This document shows, piece by piece, positions 60,501 through 64,000 of a stretch of DNA of 64,000 nt (within the stretch, counting starts at the first letter, position 1; each line of letters opens with the position of its first letter). The notes below the pieces were generated by a model, which was not told the DNA's origin, did no database searches, and saw only the letters and a program-made list of their open reading frames with translations. The position numbers and the translations under genes were made by a program. This DNA comes from Linyphia triangularis. Its lineage: Eukaryota; Arthropoda; Arachnida; Araneae; Linyphiidae. The DNA lies in the NCBI GenBank assembly GCA_963978545.1, contig OZ021732.1:44216059-44280058 (forward strand), in the 5' to 3' direction.

Positions 60501-63307
60501 CGATGACTGCTACGCTTTTTGGAGGGGTTGCTCCGATAGTGATGACTGCTAGGCTTTTTGGAGGAGTTGCTCCGATAGTTATGACTGCTAGGCTTTTTGG
60601 AGGGGTTGCTCCGATATCAAATACTGCTACGCTTTTTTGGAGGAGTTACTTCTCTTTGAAGGATTGTTGCTCTTCTTCCAGCATTTTTGTTTTTGTAGCC
60701 GTTACTTCTGGTTGCGAAACGAACAGAGTTCAGGACCGGTTGAGCCCCCATGTTTTAGCTAGGGGTGTCTAGGGGGATGAATTGGTAAATAATGAGGAGG
60801 CAGTTTGGCTTTTCATCGTTCTTTTAATGAACGATTTAGAGTTACAAGAGGCTGTTAAGCCTTTATTAAAGATTCGCCTGCATCTGAAGAGGTCCTCGCA
60901 GCATCTAGAGTCCGAATCCGAATGTATGCTCCGCATCTGCGCTGCTCTTATAAAGCACGGTGGCGCCACTGTCGCTACGGGTGGCGCTGCTGCTTACTGA
61001 TTGAGTATTATACGACATATATATATATATATATATATATTGCATTTGTGAGTTAATTAGCATTTTATTTAATATTGCATTCTTAACTACTGACATAATT
61101 TGATTTTCCATGAGTCATTCATTAGAATGCAAATATTTGTTCCATAAGTATTGTACTAATTTGAAAATGACCATGTTGGCTGGTATGCATATTTGATGTA
61201 GTTAAAGTAATTATTTTTCTATCCAACTTTGCCCCCAACTAATATAATTAAAAATAAAAACATAACTATTAAATTCATTCTAATTTTACAATTCTTATTT
61301 GTTTACGAGTAGAAAAAAAAAGAGCCAAAATGTCTTATGCATACATAATTAGAATATCCTAATCGTAAGTCAGCTGTCTATGCATAATGAAGAGATTGGT
61401 TATAAGATATAGGTAACAAATCAGTGTAATTTAGAAGCATTATCAGGAAATTCTTCCTACTCATTTACCTTATAGCCTGTTTGTTTTATTTATAATATTT
61501 AAAATTACTTTAGTTACATATTTAAAAAATTAAATAAAATATAATGCCCACGAAAACTCTTTTTCAATAAATAAAAGTTGCAGACAGTCAAGTTAAAATA
61601 GAAATATTGTCAATTAAGCTTTTATGAATATTTGTGTTTGTTTACTTAGAGATTAATATATTTAATGACCAGAATAATTTATTGTTATTTTAATCTAACT
61701 ATGATATATTACACTCCCTATATATATATTTTTAATTTTTGAAGTTTTATTTTAAATTAGTTTAATGAAGGTTTGCATATTTTATTTCACCTTTAAACTC
61801 ATCTTGAATGATTGATTTGTATATTGCGTGAATACTTTTGTAAAAAATTATTTTTTTATAGGTTTCCTAGTGCAACGTGTCACCTAATCCTAAACAACGA
61901 CTGTGCATCTCTGAATAGTTTAGCTAATCATAGACTTCAACATCAGCTTAATCTTCTTCACCCTAGAATGTTCACTTTACTTCAAGAAGATGAGGTAAGA
62001 TCATACTTACGAAAATTTGACTTAATATACAAGGTTACAAACGACGATTCAGAAACACATAGCAATGCTTGCCAGTCTCAGTAGATGGTGTTGTACGTGC
62101 ACTGATTTTCCAAGTGTATTTATTTCACATATTAGCACATGTGCTGTAGATGTGAGGCACTACAGCTCATTGACAGCAGTTTCAACACCTCTTTTGACCT
62201 GTATGTAGTTGATCATATTACTTTTGATGCTCGAATAATAAACTGTATATTCAATTTCATAGTATACTTTTTTTCTGTGTACACCCTAATAGCACACATC
62301 CTCCCAGGGAGGTCTCTGGGAAGTCATTCGTAGTCCCGGGGATGACTGGGGACTTCCTAGGGATCTCCCTGGGAGGATCAAGCTATTAGGGCACTAATGC
62401 ATGCAGATGTAATATCTGACCCAGCATTACCATGTGATTCTGAATTATCTAGATTTATCCTACCATTCCTCGAAGTTTATAACCCTGGTGCTGAGATACC
62501 CTTTTGGGAATCTAATTAATGGAAATTAATTTTCAAGTAAACTTAAAATATAACTAAACATTTTTTTAATCAAGTTTTATATATATATATATTTTTTTTT
62601 TTGCATTTCTATTTTAGATAAAAAAAACTTTCCCGTTGGACAATGTATTTCATGCCCAAACCTTAGAGCGTTACTATTTACGACCAGCAAAAGGACTTGA
62701 TAGGTGTGTATATTTAAATGCGGTTATTGTATACAGTATAAAGTTGAATTTAGCATGCTTCAAATTGAATTGAAATTTATTTATTTTAGTTACTATGGAT
62801 CTGTGATCTATGTTAATTAAAATGAATACATTTCAATTCAGTTTCTTAGTTAATTCTTCTAAATAAATTTGGAAATATTTAAGATAAGGTTCTTTCTTAA
62901 TTCGATTAAATAAACTTTTAATTCTTCTAAATTAATTTCAATTAAGGTAGGTTCTTGCTTGTTAATTAACTTAAATTTTTATGATTTATTTTTGCTCCTA
63001 TATGTATCTCAATTACAATTTACTTAGCTGCTGTATATTTAGATTTTTGTTGTAATATATATGTAAAAATGAGATAGTTAAAACTTCTGTTTCGTAATTA
63101 GTATTAAGTAACTCAGCATTTTATTACAAATTTTGTTTCATTATTTTCCTCTCAAACTGCTATTTTTTTGTTTCATTTCTAGGAGTTTTGGAATACAAAT
63201 CAAACCCAGTGAATTTGTTGATGAAGCTATGATATCGAAAGATTTTCAAGCTCGACTCTCAGAACTCCAATGTAGCATCAATTCTTATTCTAGCTCACAT
63301 AACAATG
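37989..63307 (+). CDS. ELAC2: ELAC2, long-form RNase Z (tRNA 3' processing), exons 1-14, 3' part outside window
   Basis: Fourteen exons with GT-AG borders and consistent phases give 464 codons: 37989-38260, 39645-39695, 39778-39848, 42066-42130, 47617-47671, 47761-47898, 49340-49407, 49512-49570, 50245-50305, 51155-51206, 51510-51666, 61862-61994, 62618-62703, 63183-63307. The product is the metallo-beta-lactamase endonuclease that removes 3' trailers from tRNA precursors in nucleus and mitochondria. Present here are the leader, the non-catalytic N-terminal beta-lactamase half (YLTVLGNGSSSSSRALYMFT, LFNCGEGTQRL, VFITH, GGLLGMSLTV), the GHSKPGRILLEKCVEFGVP segment and the linker. The catalytic C-terminal half with the HxHxDH motif must lie beyond 64000. 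The first ATG at 37989 opens a mitochondrial-type presequence; a second in-frame Met (residue 39 from that start) could give the nuclear form. Introns 4 and 11 carry LTR retrotransposons. Confidence 0.92.
39645..39695 (+). CDS. ELAC2: ELAC2 exon 2
   Basis: Acceptor TTTTCAG and donor GTATTT. It encodes YLFNCGEGTQRLASEH, a conserved RNase Z N-domain motif. Confidence 0.92.
39778..39848 (+). CDS. ELAC2: ELAC2 exon 3
   Basis: It encodes MKLSKLGNVFITHKSWENLG then GLL, where catalytic family members carry the HxHxDH metal site. Only T-H remains, as usual for the inactive N-terminal half. Confidence 0.92.
40420..40537. mobile_element. Short MITE-like element with CAGGGTG ends
   Basis: The ends are CAGGGTGTCTACAC at the left and GTGGCCACCCTG at the right, inverted repeats with mismatches. 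The body is rich in GGGAAA(T/A) motifs, like the related stretch at 40125-40260 and 53840-53900. No target duplication could be proven. Lies in ELAC2 intron 3. Confidence 0.5.
40560..41120 (+). repeat. Copy of interspersed repeat family A in ELAC2 intron 3
   Basis: It has the same blocks as 2560-2893 and 12672-13160, including GATCAAAATCACTGTGGTAAT, CATCAACGACTGTTTCTCC, GATTGAAAGTTGTCAGATG and the end CCACACCCCTAGTT. Confidence 0.65.
42066..42130 (+). CDS. ELAC2: ELAC2 exon 4
   Basis: Encodes MSLTVHDMGVQELTIHGPPG; donor GTAAGT. The preceding intron (39849-42065) carries small repeats. Confidence 0.92.
43237..43810 (-). repeat. 3' LTR of the deleted Ty3 element (574 bp)
   Basis: Matches 46223-46969 along both ends but lacks about 170 bp of the middle part (the GCGACATTTGACG/TTTGGCGA-rich segment). 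TG...CA ends. Confidence 0.85.
43811..44137 (-). other. 3' noncoding part of the deleted Ty3 element
   Basis: Contains the polypurine tract next to the LTR (43811-43825) and no clear frame. Confidence 0.6.
44138..45773 (-). pseudogene. Broken pol (RNase H and integrase) of the deleted Ty3 element
   Basis: In minus-strand order: RNase H piece 45585-45773 (VAYWSKCLSKPEKNYCVTRK, then LLRTDHGSLT), zinc-binding piece near 45029-45322 (HSSPTGGHFGVMKML), integrase core 44462-44908 with D in FDILGPL, D in LHSDQGRNF and E in GIVERFNR, and C-terminal piece 44138-44410 (GDKVWFWNPKRQKG). Frame changes separate the pieces, so no full protein can be made. Confidence 0.85.
45804..46094 (-). pseudogene. Gag N-terminal coiled-coil fragment of the deleted Ty3 element
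   Basis: The frame is made of repeated SQEQMKANQDEMKKE-like heptads and ends in a chance stop about 30 bp before the RNase H piece. The gag C-terminus, protease and reverse transcriptase have been deleted at around 45780-45800. Confidence 0.7.
46223..46969 (-). repeat. 5' LTR of the deleted Ty3 element (747 bp)
   Basis: Longer partner of 43237-43810, with TG...CA ends. It is followed inward (leftward) by the primer-binding-like TGGTGTCAGAAGTGG on the minus strand. Confidence 0.85.
47617..47671 (+). CDS. ELAC2: ELAC2 exon 5
   Basis: Encodes DSLYECTESFIFLPDLNIG. It lies downstream of intron 4, which carries the deleted Ty3 element. Confidence 0.88.
47761..47898 (+). CDS. ELAC2: ELAC2 exon 6
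   Basis: Encodes SYSDELFKDDCLEVRYIPIF and a Ser/His/Lys-rich linker; donor GTAAGT. Confidence 0.88.
49340..49407 (+). CDS. ELAC2: ELAC2 exon 7
   Basis: Encodes KSKKLRVAEPEYDCDVTVSF then ACK. Confidence 0.88.
49512..49570 (+). CDS. ELAC2: ELAC2 exon 8
   Basis: Encodes GHSKPGRILLEKCVEFGVPV, the conserved KPGK-type block of RNase Z N-domains. Confidence 0.92.
49616..49681 (+). other. Perfect 20 bp stem hairpin in ELAC2 intron 8
   Basis: TATTTTCTCTTGGAGATTAA at 49616-49635 is exactly complementary to 49662-49681, with a 26-base loop. The size (66 nt) resembles a short precursor hairpin, but a small MITE or chance inversion is equally possible. Confidence 0.6.
50245..50305 (+). CDS. ELAC2: ELAC2 exon 9
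   Basis: Encodes GPLLGDLKNGKDVTLPSGKV, the conserved G-P-L-x-G-x-L-K-x-G block. Confidence 0.92.
51155..51206 (+). CDS. ELAC2: ELAC2 exon 10
   Basis: Encodes VLSKDVVSEEEVCPRFL. Confidence 0.88.
51510..51666 (+). CDS. ELAC2: ELAC2 exon 11
   Basis: Encodes VVECPSDEFLEPFVNEDKF and SLVIHFTPSNILNTPLYKKW, typical of the N-domain end; donor GTAAAT before a 10.2 kb intron. Confidence 0.92.
51667..54603. other. Left part of ELAC2 intron 11, no gene seen
   Basis: AT-rich. The frame 52185-52562 shows no known domain. A possible MITE-like unit (CAGTGTTCCCAC near 53970 and GTGGAAACCCTG near 54311) was seen without target duplication. A TA tract of about 65 bp ends near 54575. Confidence 0.45.
54604..54870 (-). 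repeat. 3' LTR (267 bp)
   Basis: On the minus strand it begins TGTCGTATAATACTCAATCA and ends CTAGCTAAAACA. It matches the LTR at 60751-61017, which points to recent insertion. TATAATA near its start and the AATAAA-like stretches inside are candidate signals. Confidence 0.92.
54871..55281 (-). other. 3' noncoding region of the Ty3 element
   Basis: A-rich with three imperfect direct repeats of a TGTCAATAAAA(T/A)GTTCTTGAC-like block (about 55085-55200). No frame. Confidence 0.6.
55282..57144 (-). CDS. Ty3 pol, RNase H and integrase part
   Basis: The minus-strand frame of 620 codons. The N-terminal part is the thumb/connection (KHIQSFLGLSGYFRKFIKDY). RNase H follows with HCDASSKGFGAILFQ and the YSSYELEVLAIVEALKKFRH block. 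An H-x-H...C-x-x-C zinc region precedes the integrase core with D in FHIDFLGPL, D in RIISDKASAF and E in GNGQAEKFY. The C-terminal part is GDNVAIKRTQF followed by RPRFFGPYEV. The frame joins the reverse transcriptase frame 57080-57721 by a frameshift near 57090-57120, so pol is broken there; the first about 15 codons of this frame are out of register. Confidence 0.9.
   Translation of the reverse strand: MVISWRRVRFVPLQLKQAPEPKTQKHIQSFLGLSGYFRKFIKDYALIARPLSDLLRDKVPFHFGQDQKQAFLTLKQALSSEPVLHLYKQGFPLQVHCDASSKGFGAILFQSDSDNNMHPIHFMSRKTSPQEEKYSSYELEVLAIVEALKKFRHYLIGIKFQIYTDCQAFQQTMSKRDLPPKIARYALFLEEFNYEILHRPGTQMRHVDALSRYPVMVLQHNAMTQKIREAQAKDEFTSSIKQLLEQSATTDYVLKNNVLYKLVDDQELLIIPFDMQNQIVQLEHSKGHFGINKTETLVKQQFYFPNIRKVVENVISNCVQCILSSRKSGKQEGFLHPIPKGDAPLDTFHIDFLGPLTSTNKNYKHIFTVVDAFTKFIWIYPVKSTSTNDALEKLKHQQTTFGNPRRIISDKASAFTSKEFQKYCQDENVEHITITTGVSRGNGQAEKFYATLIPVLTKLSIEDPTKWYKHVSSVQRIINSTISLSTKYTPFELLTGIKMKNKDDLHIKETLEQEHIQTLIQNKSQIREYAKSNILKLQENSKQHYNKHRKKAKIYNVGDNVAIKRTQFGAGLKLRPRFFGPYEVTKVRPNDRYDVKKTGIHDGPNFTSTAVDFMKSWEGT
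57080..57721 (-). CDS. Ty3 pol, reverse transcriptase part
   Basis: A 213-codon frame with KKPDGSTRICVDYRQLNKKT, the first catalytic Asp at D83 (FSNVDMKNAY), AVPFGTSNGPSVFQKF, and the active-site box FMDD at 146-149. FMDD is an unusual variant of the Y/F-x-D-D box. The frame is continuous with gag-protease except for one TGA at 57725-57727 at a place where relatives have a sense codon (Arg), so gag and pol were probably one open frame. Confidence 0.9.
   Translation of the reverse strand: MADSEKIEVEKQINQWLRDGIISEETSDYSAPLVLVKKPDGSTRICVDYRQLNKKTIKERFPLPLIEDIFNKLQGAMFFSNVDMKNAYFHIKVHADSRKYTSFVTHNNQYVFNAVPFGTSNGPSVFQKFIQIVFRELLNEGIIVIFMDDILIPSITETEGISKLKRVFEVASSYGLQLNFKKCNFLKRKINFLGHILEKGTIRPSTAKTSART
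57725..59854 (-). CDS. Ty3 gag with protease
   Basis: 709 codons. An N-terminal SAP-like segment (about 5-36) is followed by a long charged coiled coil (about 55-105) and the gag core (about 140-300, with REFQPTATDCLLNFRRAQRL). No CCHC zinc knuckle is seen; an Asn/Arg/Gly-rich stretch (about 318-366) stands where it would be expected. The aspartic protease has ALIDSGSVI with DSG at 405-407. The rest is a Ser/Lys-rich spacer ending just before reverse transcriptase. Confidence 0.88.
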   Translation of the reverse strand: MYKHSKKEDLIQVAQELGAIVPEGATIIKLKELIEKNDLFKSEPDFIKDFIYSTVEERKAKLIEENKIELEKIKLLQSKTIEENKLEIEKTKLAQIEKQLELAAIRNTSETNQTELRNTNTTFETSPPNIENLIRSIKTLSMPVPTKPENFNLFFQSLERAYTTKNVPQEFKSEILINILGERANRILLYIPENELQDYEKVKNIILREFQPTATDCLLNFRRAQRLPNESHVQFSSRLTTAFEYYCRLRNVKDFESVCELMISDKLFSSLDRDTQSHISIRQGENWFKPAELSKECDIYFASKHKSLREINPRPFENKNKNGYRNNNQTQSENFRRPNNNFRGHHNQRFNSRSGNNNFQRQYNSNENPVCKVETQKQTIPERFLNKLQYENILVHDTEVSALIDSGSVIVCVKSSCVPENTKYDGNIILEGAFMEQEAKLAKIKLSLPKHPQNSIIVTAAVCKNISKDLIIPPQIYQNLYSCQGQSTNPLPITGTKLFQNIEEKKKKYPNQTFYEDKLPHMPKKSDYVTTENKITNAKNLHSTSSEEGNYSDSKNRHPHMYATNIPSLQGNTLFQSQAVDLCGPTLNSCEIPAEDEVPSPMDCFYKKSVSSMTNTENKKTTESEYDPFEIKSAHKEKMNDELEKISDFYIFTIGDAIYSEIDLSHITNISYRKEVEDIIKSYKPNKIKDTNLQMKIILSDDLPISHRP
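59855..60750 (-). other. Leader (5' untranslated region) of the Ty3 element
   Basis: About 0.9 kb between the 5' LTR and gag, richer in G+C than the surroundings. Short frames inside lack motifs. It contains the primer-binding-like sequence at its right end and 39 bp tandem repeats (60478-60650). Confidence 0.7.
60478..60650. repeat. 39 bp tandem repeats in the Ty3 leader
   Basis: About four units built on CTTTTTGGAGGGGTTGCTCC followed by GATAGTGATGACTGCTAGG, with variation between units. Confidence 0.88.
60751..61017 (-). repeat. 5' LTR (267 bp)
   Basis: Partner of 54604-54870. The minus-strand U3 is at the right end; TG...CA ends. Confidence 0.92.
61018..61861. other. Right part of ELAC2 intron 11
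   Basis: Begins with a TA tract and TTGCATTTGTGAGTTAATTAGCAT, a near copy of the sequence before the left LTR (54575-54598). The rest is AT-rich and empty of genes. Confidence 0.6.
61862..61994 (+). CDS. ELAC2: ELAC2 exon 12
   Basis: Encodes HLILNNDCASLNSLANHRLQ and HQLNLLHPRMFTLL, a conserved RNase Z block; donor GTAAGA. Confidence 0.92.
62284..62391. mobile_element. Tiny palindromic MITE (108 bp) in ELAC2 intron 12
   Basis: CCCTAATAGC at the left and GCTATTAGGG at the right are exact inverted termini. Inside, TCCTCCCAGGGA pairs with TCCCTGGGAGGA, so nearly the whole unit can fold. Family unknown; no target duplication was proven. Confidence 0.7.
62618..62703 (+). CDS. ELAC2: ELAC2 exon 13
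   Basis: Encodes VFHAQTLERYYLRPAKGLDR, a linker before the catalytic half. Confidence 0.88.
63183..63307 (+). CDS. ELAC2: ELAC2 exon 14 (last in window)
   Basis: Encodes SFGIQIKPSEFVDEAMISKD followed by a Ser-rich stretch; ends in phase 1 at GTAAAA. Confidence 0.8.
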
Positions 63308-63352
63308 GTAAAAATTAACTATATGTATTAATTCTCTTTGTATTCTGTGTAT

Positions 63353-63628
63353 CATAGGCGTAAAGTACCGGGGGGCAGGGGGGGGGCTGGCCTCCCCACT
63401 TTTAATTTCTGAGGGGCTGCCTACCCTGATTTTTGTAACACTATCTCCTTTTTTTTCCTCCATTCTCCAAATAAATTATAACTGTTTATTGTTGGTATTA
63501 TATGAGAAGTTGTGTCATATCTAGATTTTTGAAAAATTATTAGATTTCGATAATTTTTTGAAAAATTTCATTTTCCGTCAAAACTCGCCCCTCCCCCCCC
63601 CATGTTTTTTGAAAAGTTGACACCTATG
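63353..63628. mobile_element. Short hAT-type MITE (276 bp) after ELAC2 exon 14
   Basis: Short inverted ends CATAGGCG and CACCTATG. The 8 bp flanks are ctgtgtat (63345-63352) and cagtgtat (63629-63636), one mismatch. G-runs and C-runs lie just inside the ends. Confidence 0.7.
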
Positions 63629-63636
63629 CAGTGTAT

Positions 63637-64000
63637 CATATATGTATTTCATTTTTATTTATCTGAGCATTTCTGGAGACATTATTTTCCATGTTAACAA
63701 TTATAATATATTCTAAGTTTAATAAACATAGTTTCATTCAAATCAACTCCACTTTCTTAAAATAATTGTGGAATAACATGTACAGTGTAAAAGTATTTTT
63801 TTTCTTTGATAAATAAAAATTGTATAAGTAAAATAAAATTGTTTCACATTGAAATTGAAATTCAAATTAATGTAACATGAATGTTCAATAGTGTAACTTC
63901 TTAATAGGGTTCCAATGTATGGAAAACTTCTTTTACATATGTTTCTCAAATTTCAGAATTAATATATAAAGGTTAAAAAAAATATATATTATTTTCATAA
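63637..64000. other. Intron sequence at the right edge
   Basis: AT-rich; no further ELAC2 exon was recognised before the window ends. Confidence 0.5.

Larger units (their letters stand above)
54604..61017 (-). mobile_element. Full-length Ty3-type LTR retrotransposon in ELAC2 intron 11 (6.4 kb)
   Basis: Two 267 bp LTRs (TG...CA) whose compared parts are identical flank a minus-strand gag-pol region. Pol order is protease, reverse transcriptase, RNase H, integrase, as in Ty3/gypsy. The primer-binding-like TGGGGGCTCAACCGG follows the 5' LTR at 60750 leftward. Inserted antisense into the ELAC2 intron, in a TA tract; tata flanks both ends, so a 4 bp duplication is possible but ambiguous. One nonsense codon and one frameshift disable this copy. 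Confidence 0.93.

Overview
The window is AT-rich eukaryotic DNA. It has spliced host genes with GT-AG introns, many homopolymer and TA microsatellite tracts, and a dense load of transposable elements. The mix (a CYP2-like cytochrome P450, a long-form RNase Z, SAP-like gag Ty3 elements, a Polinton, and a repeat-type ORF family common in aphids and spiders) suggests an arthropod, perhaps a chelicerate. The species cannot be named from sequence alone.

Layout. Bases 1825-2083 and 26675-26877 are two phase-compatible exons of one P450 gene on the + strand, separated by a 24.6 kb intron. That intron holds several small DNA transposons (2986-4027, 4343-5007, 5326-6370), a long inverted-repeat family (about 9062-13655) and the most striking object in the window, a 12.4 kb Polinton/Maverick at 13747-26123. 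From 26.9 to 37.9 kb lie more transposon remnants (LINE tail, Tc1/mariner-like, tRNA SINE, hAT) and a broken repetitive ORF. From 37989 to beyond the right edge runs the 5' part of ELAC2 (RNase Z long form, + strand), with 14 exons and 464 codons visible. Its introns carry two antisense Ty3-type LTR retrotransposons (43237-46969, internally deleted; 54604-61017, full length) and small MITEs.

The Polinton is a nearly perfect giant palindrome. Each arm (13747-19859 and, inverted, 19981-26123) carries the same gene series: integrase with chromodomain, penton-like minor capsid candidate, basic pVI-like protein, double-jelly-roll major capsid protein, adenain-type protease, packaging ATPase, a small basic/hydrophobic protein, and the 5' end of an eighth gene that is cut by a unique 121 bp centre. 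No protein-primed DNA polymerase gene is present. The element is bounded by AG...CT termini and a perfect 6 bp target duplication (tctgtt), so the palindrome itself appears to have integrated as a unit. The genes are packed like a virus. TATA boxes overlap or abut the stop codon of the preceding gene, each lies exactly 32 nt before a TCATT initiator, the apparent leaders are 7-10 nt long, and four structural genes are linked by ATGA/TAATG stop-start overlaps ending in an AATAAA that overlaps the last stop.

How the genes would work together: integrase inserts the element; the major capsid and penton-like proteins would form the shell; the ATPase would package DNA; the protease would mature the particle (an adenain-type cleavage motif is visible in the pVI-like protein). 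Replication would need a polymerase in trans, so this copy looks like a satellite or defective derivative of a complete Polinton.
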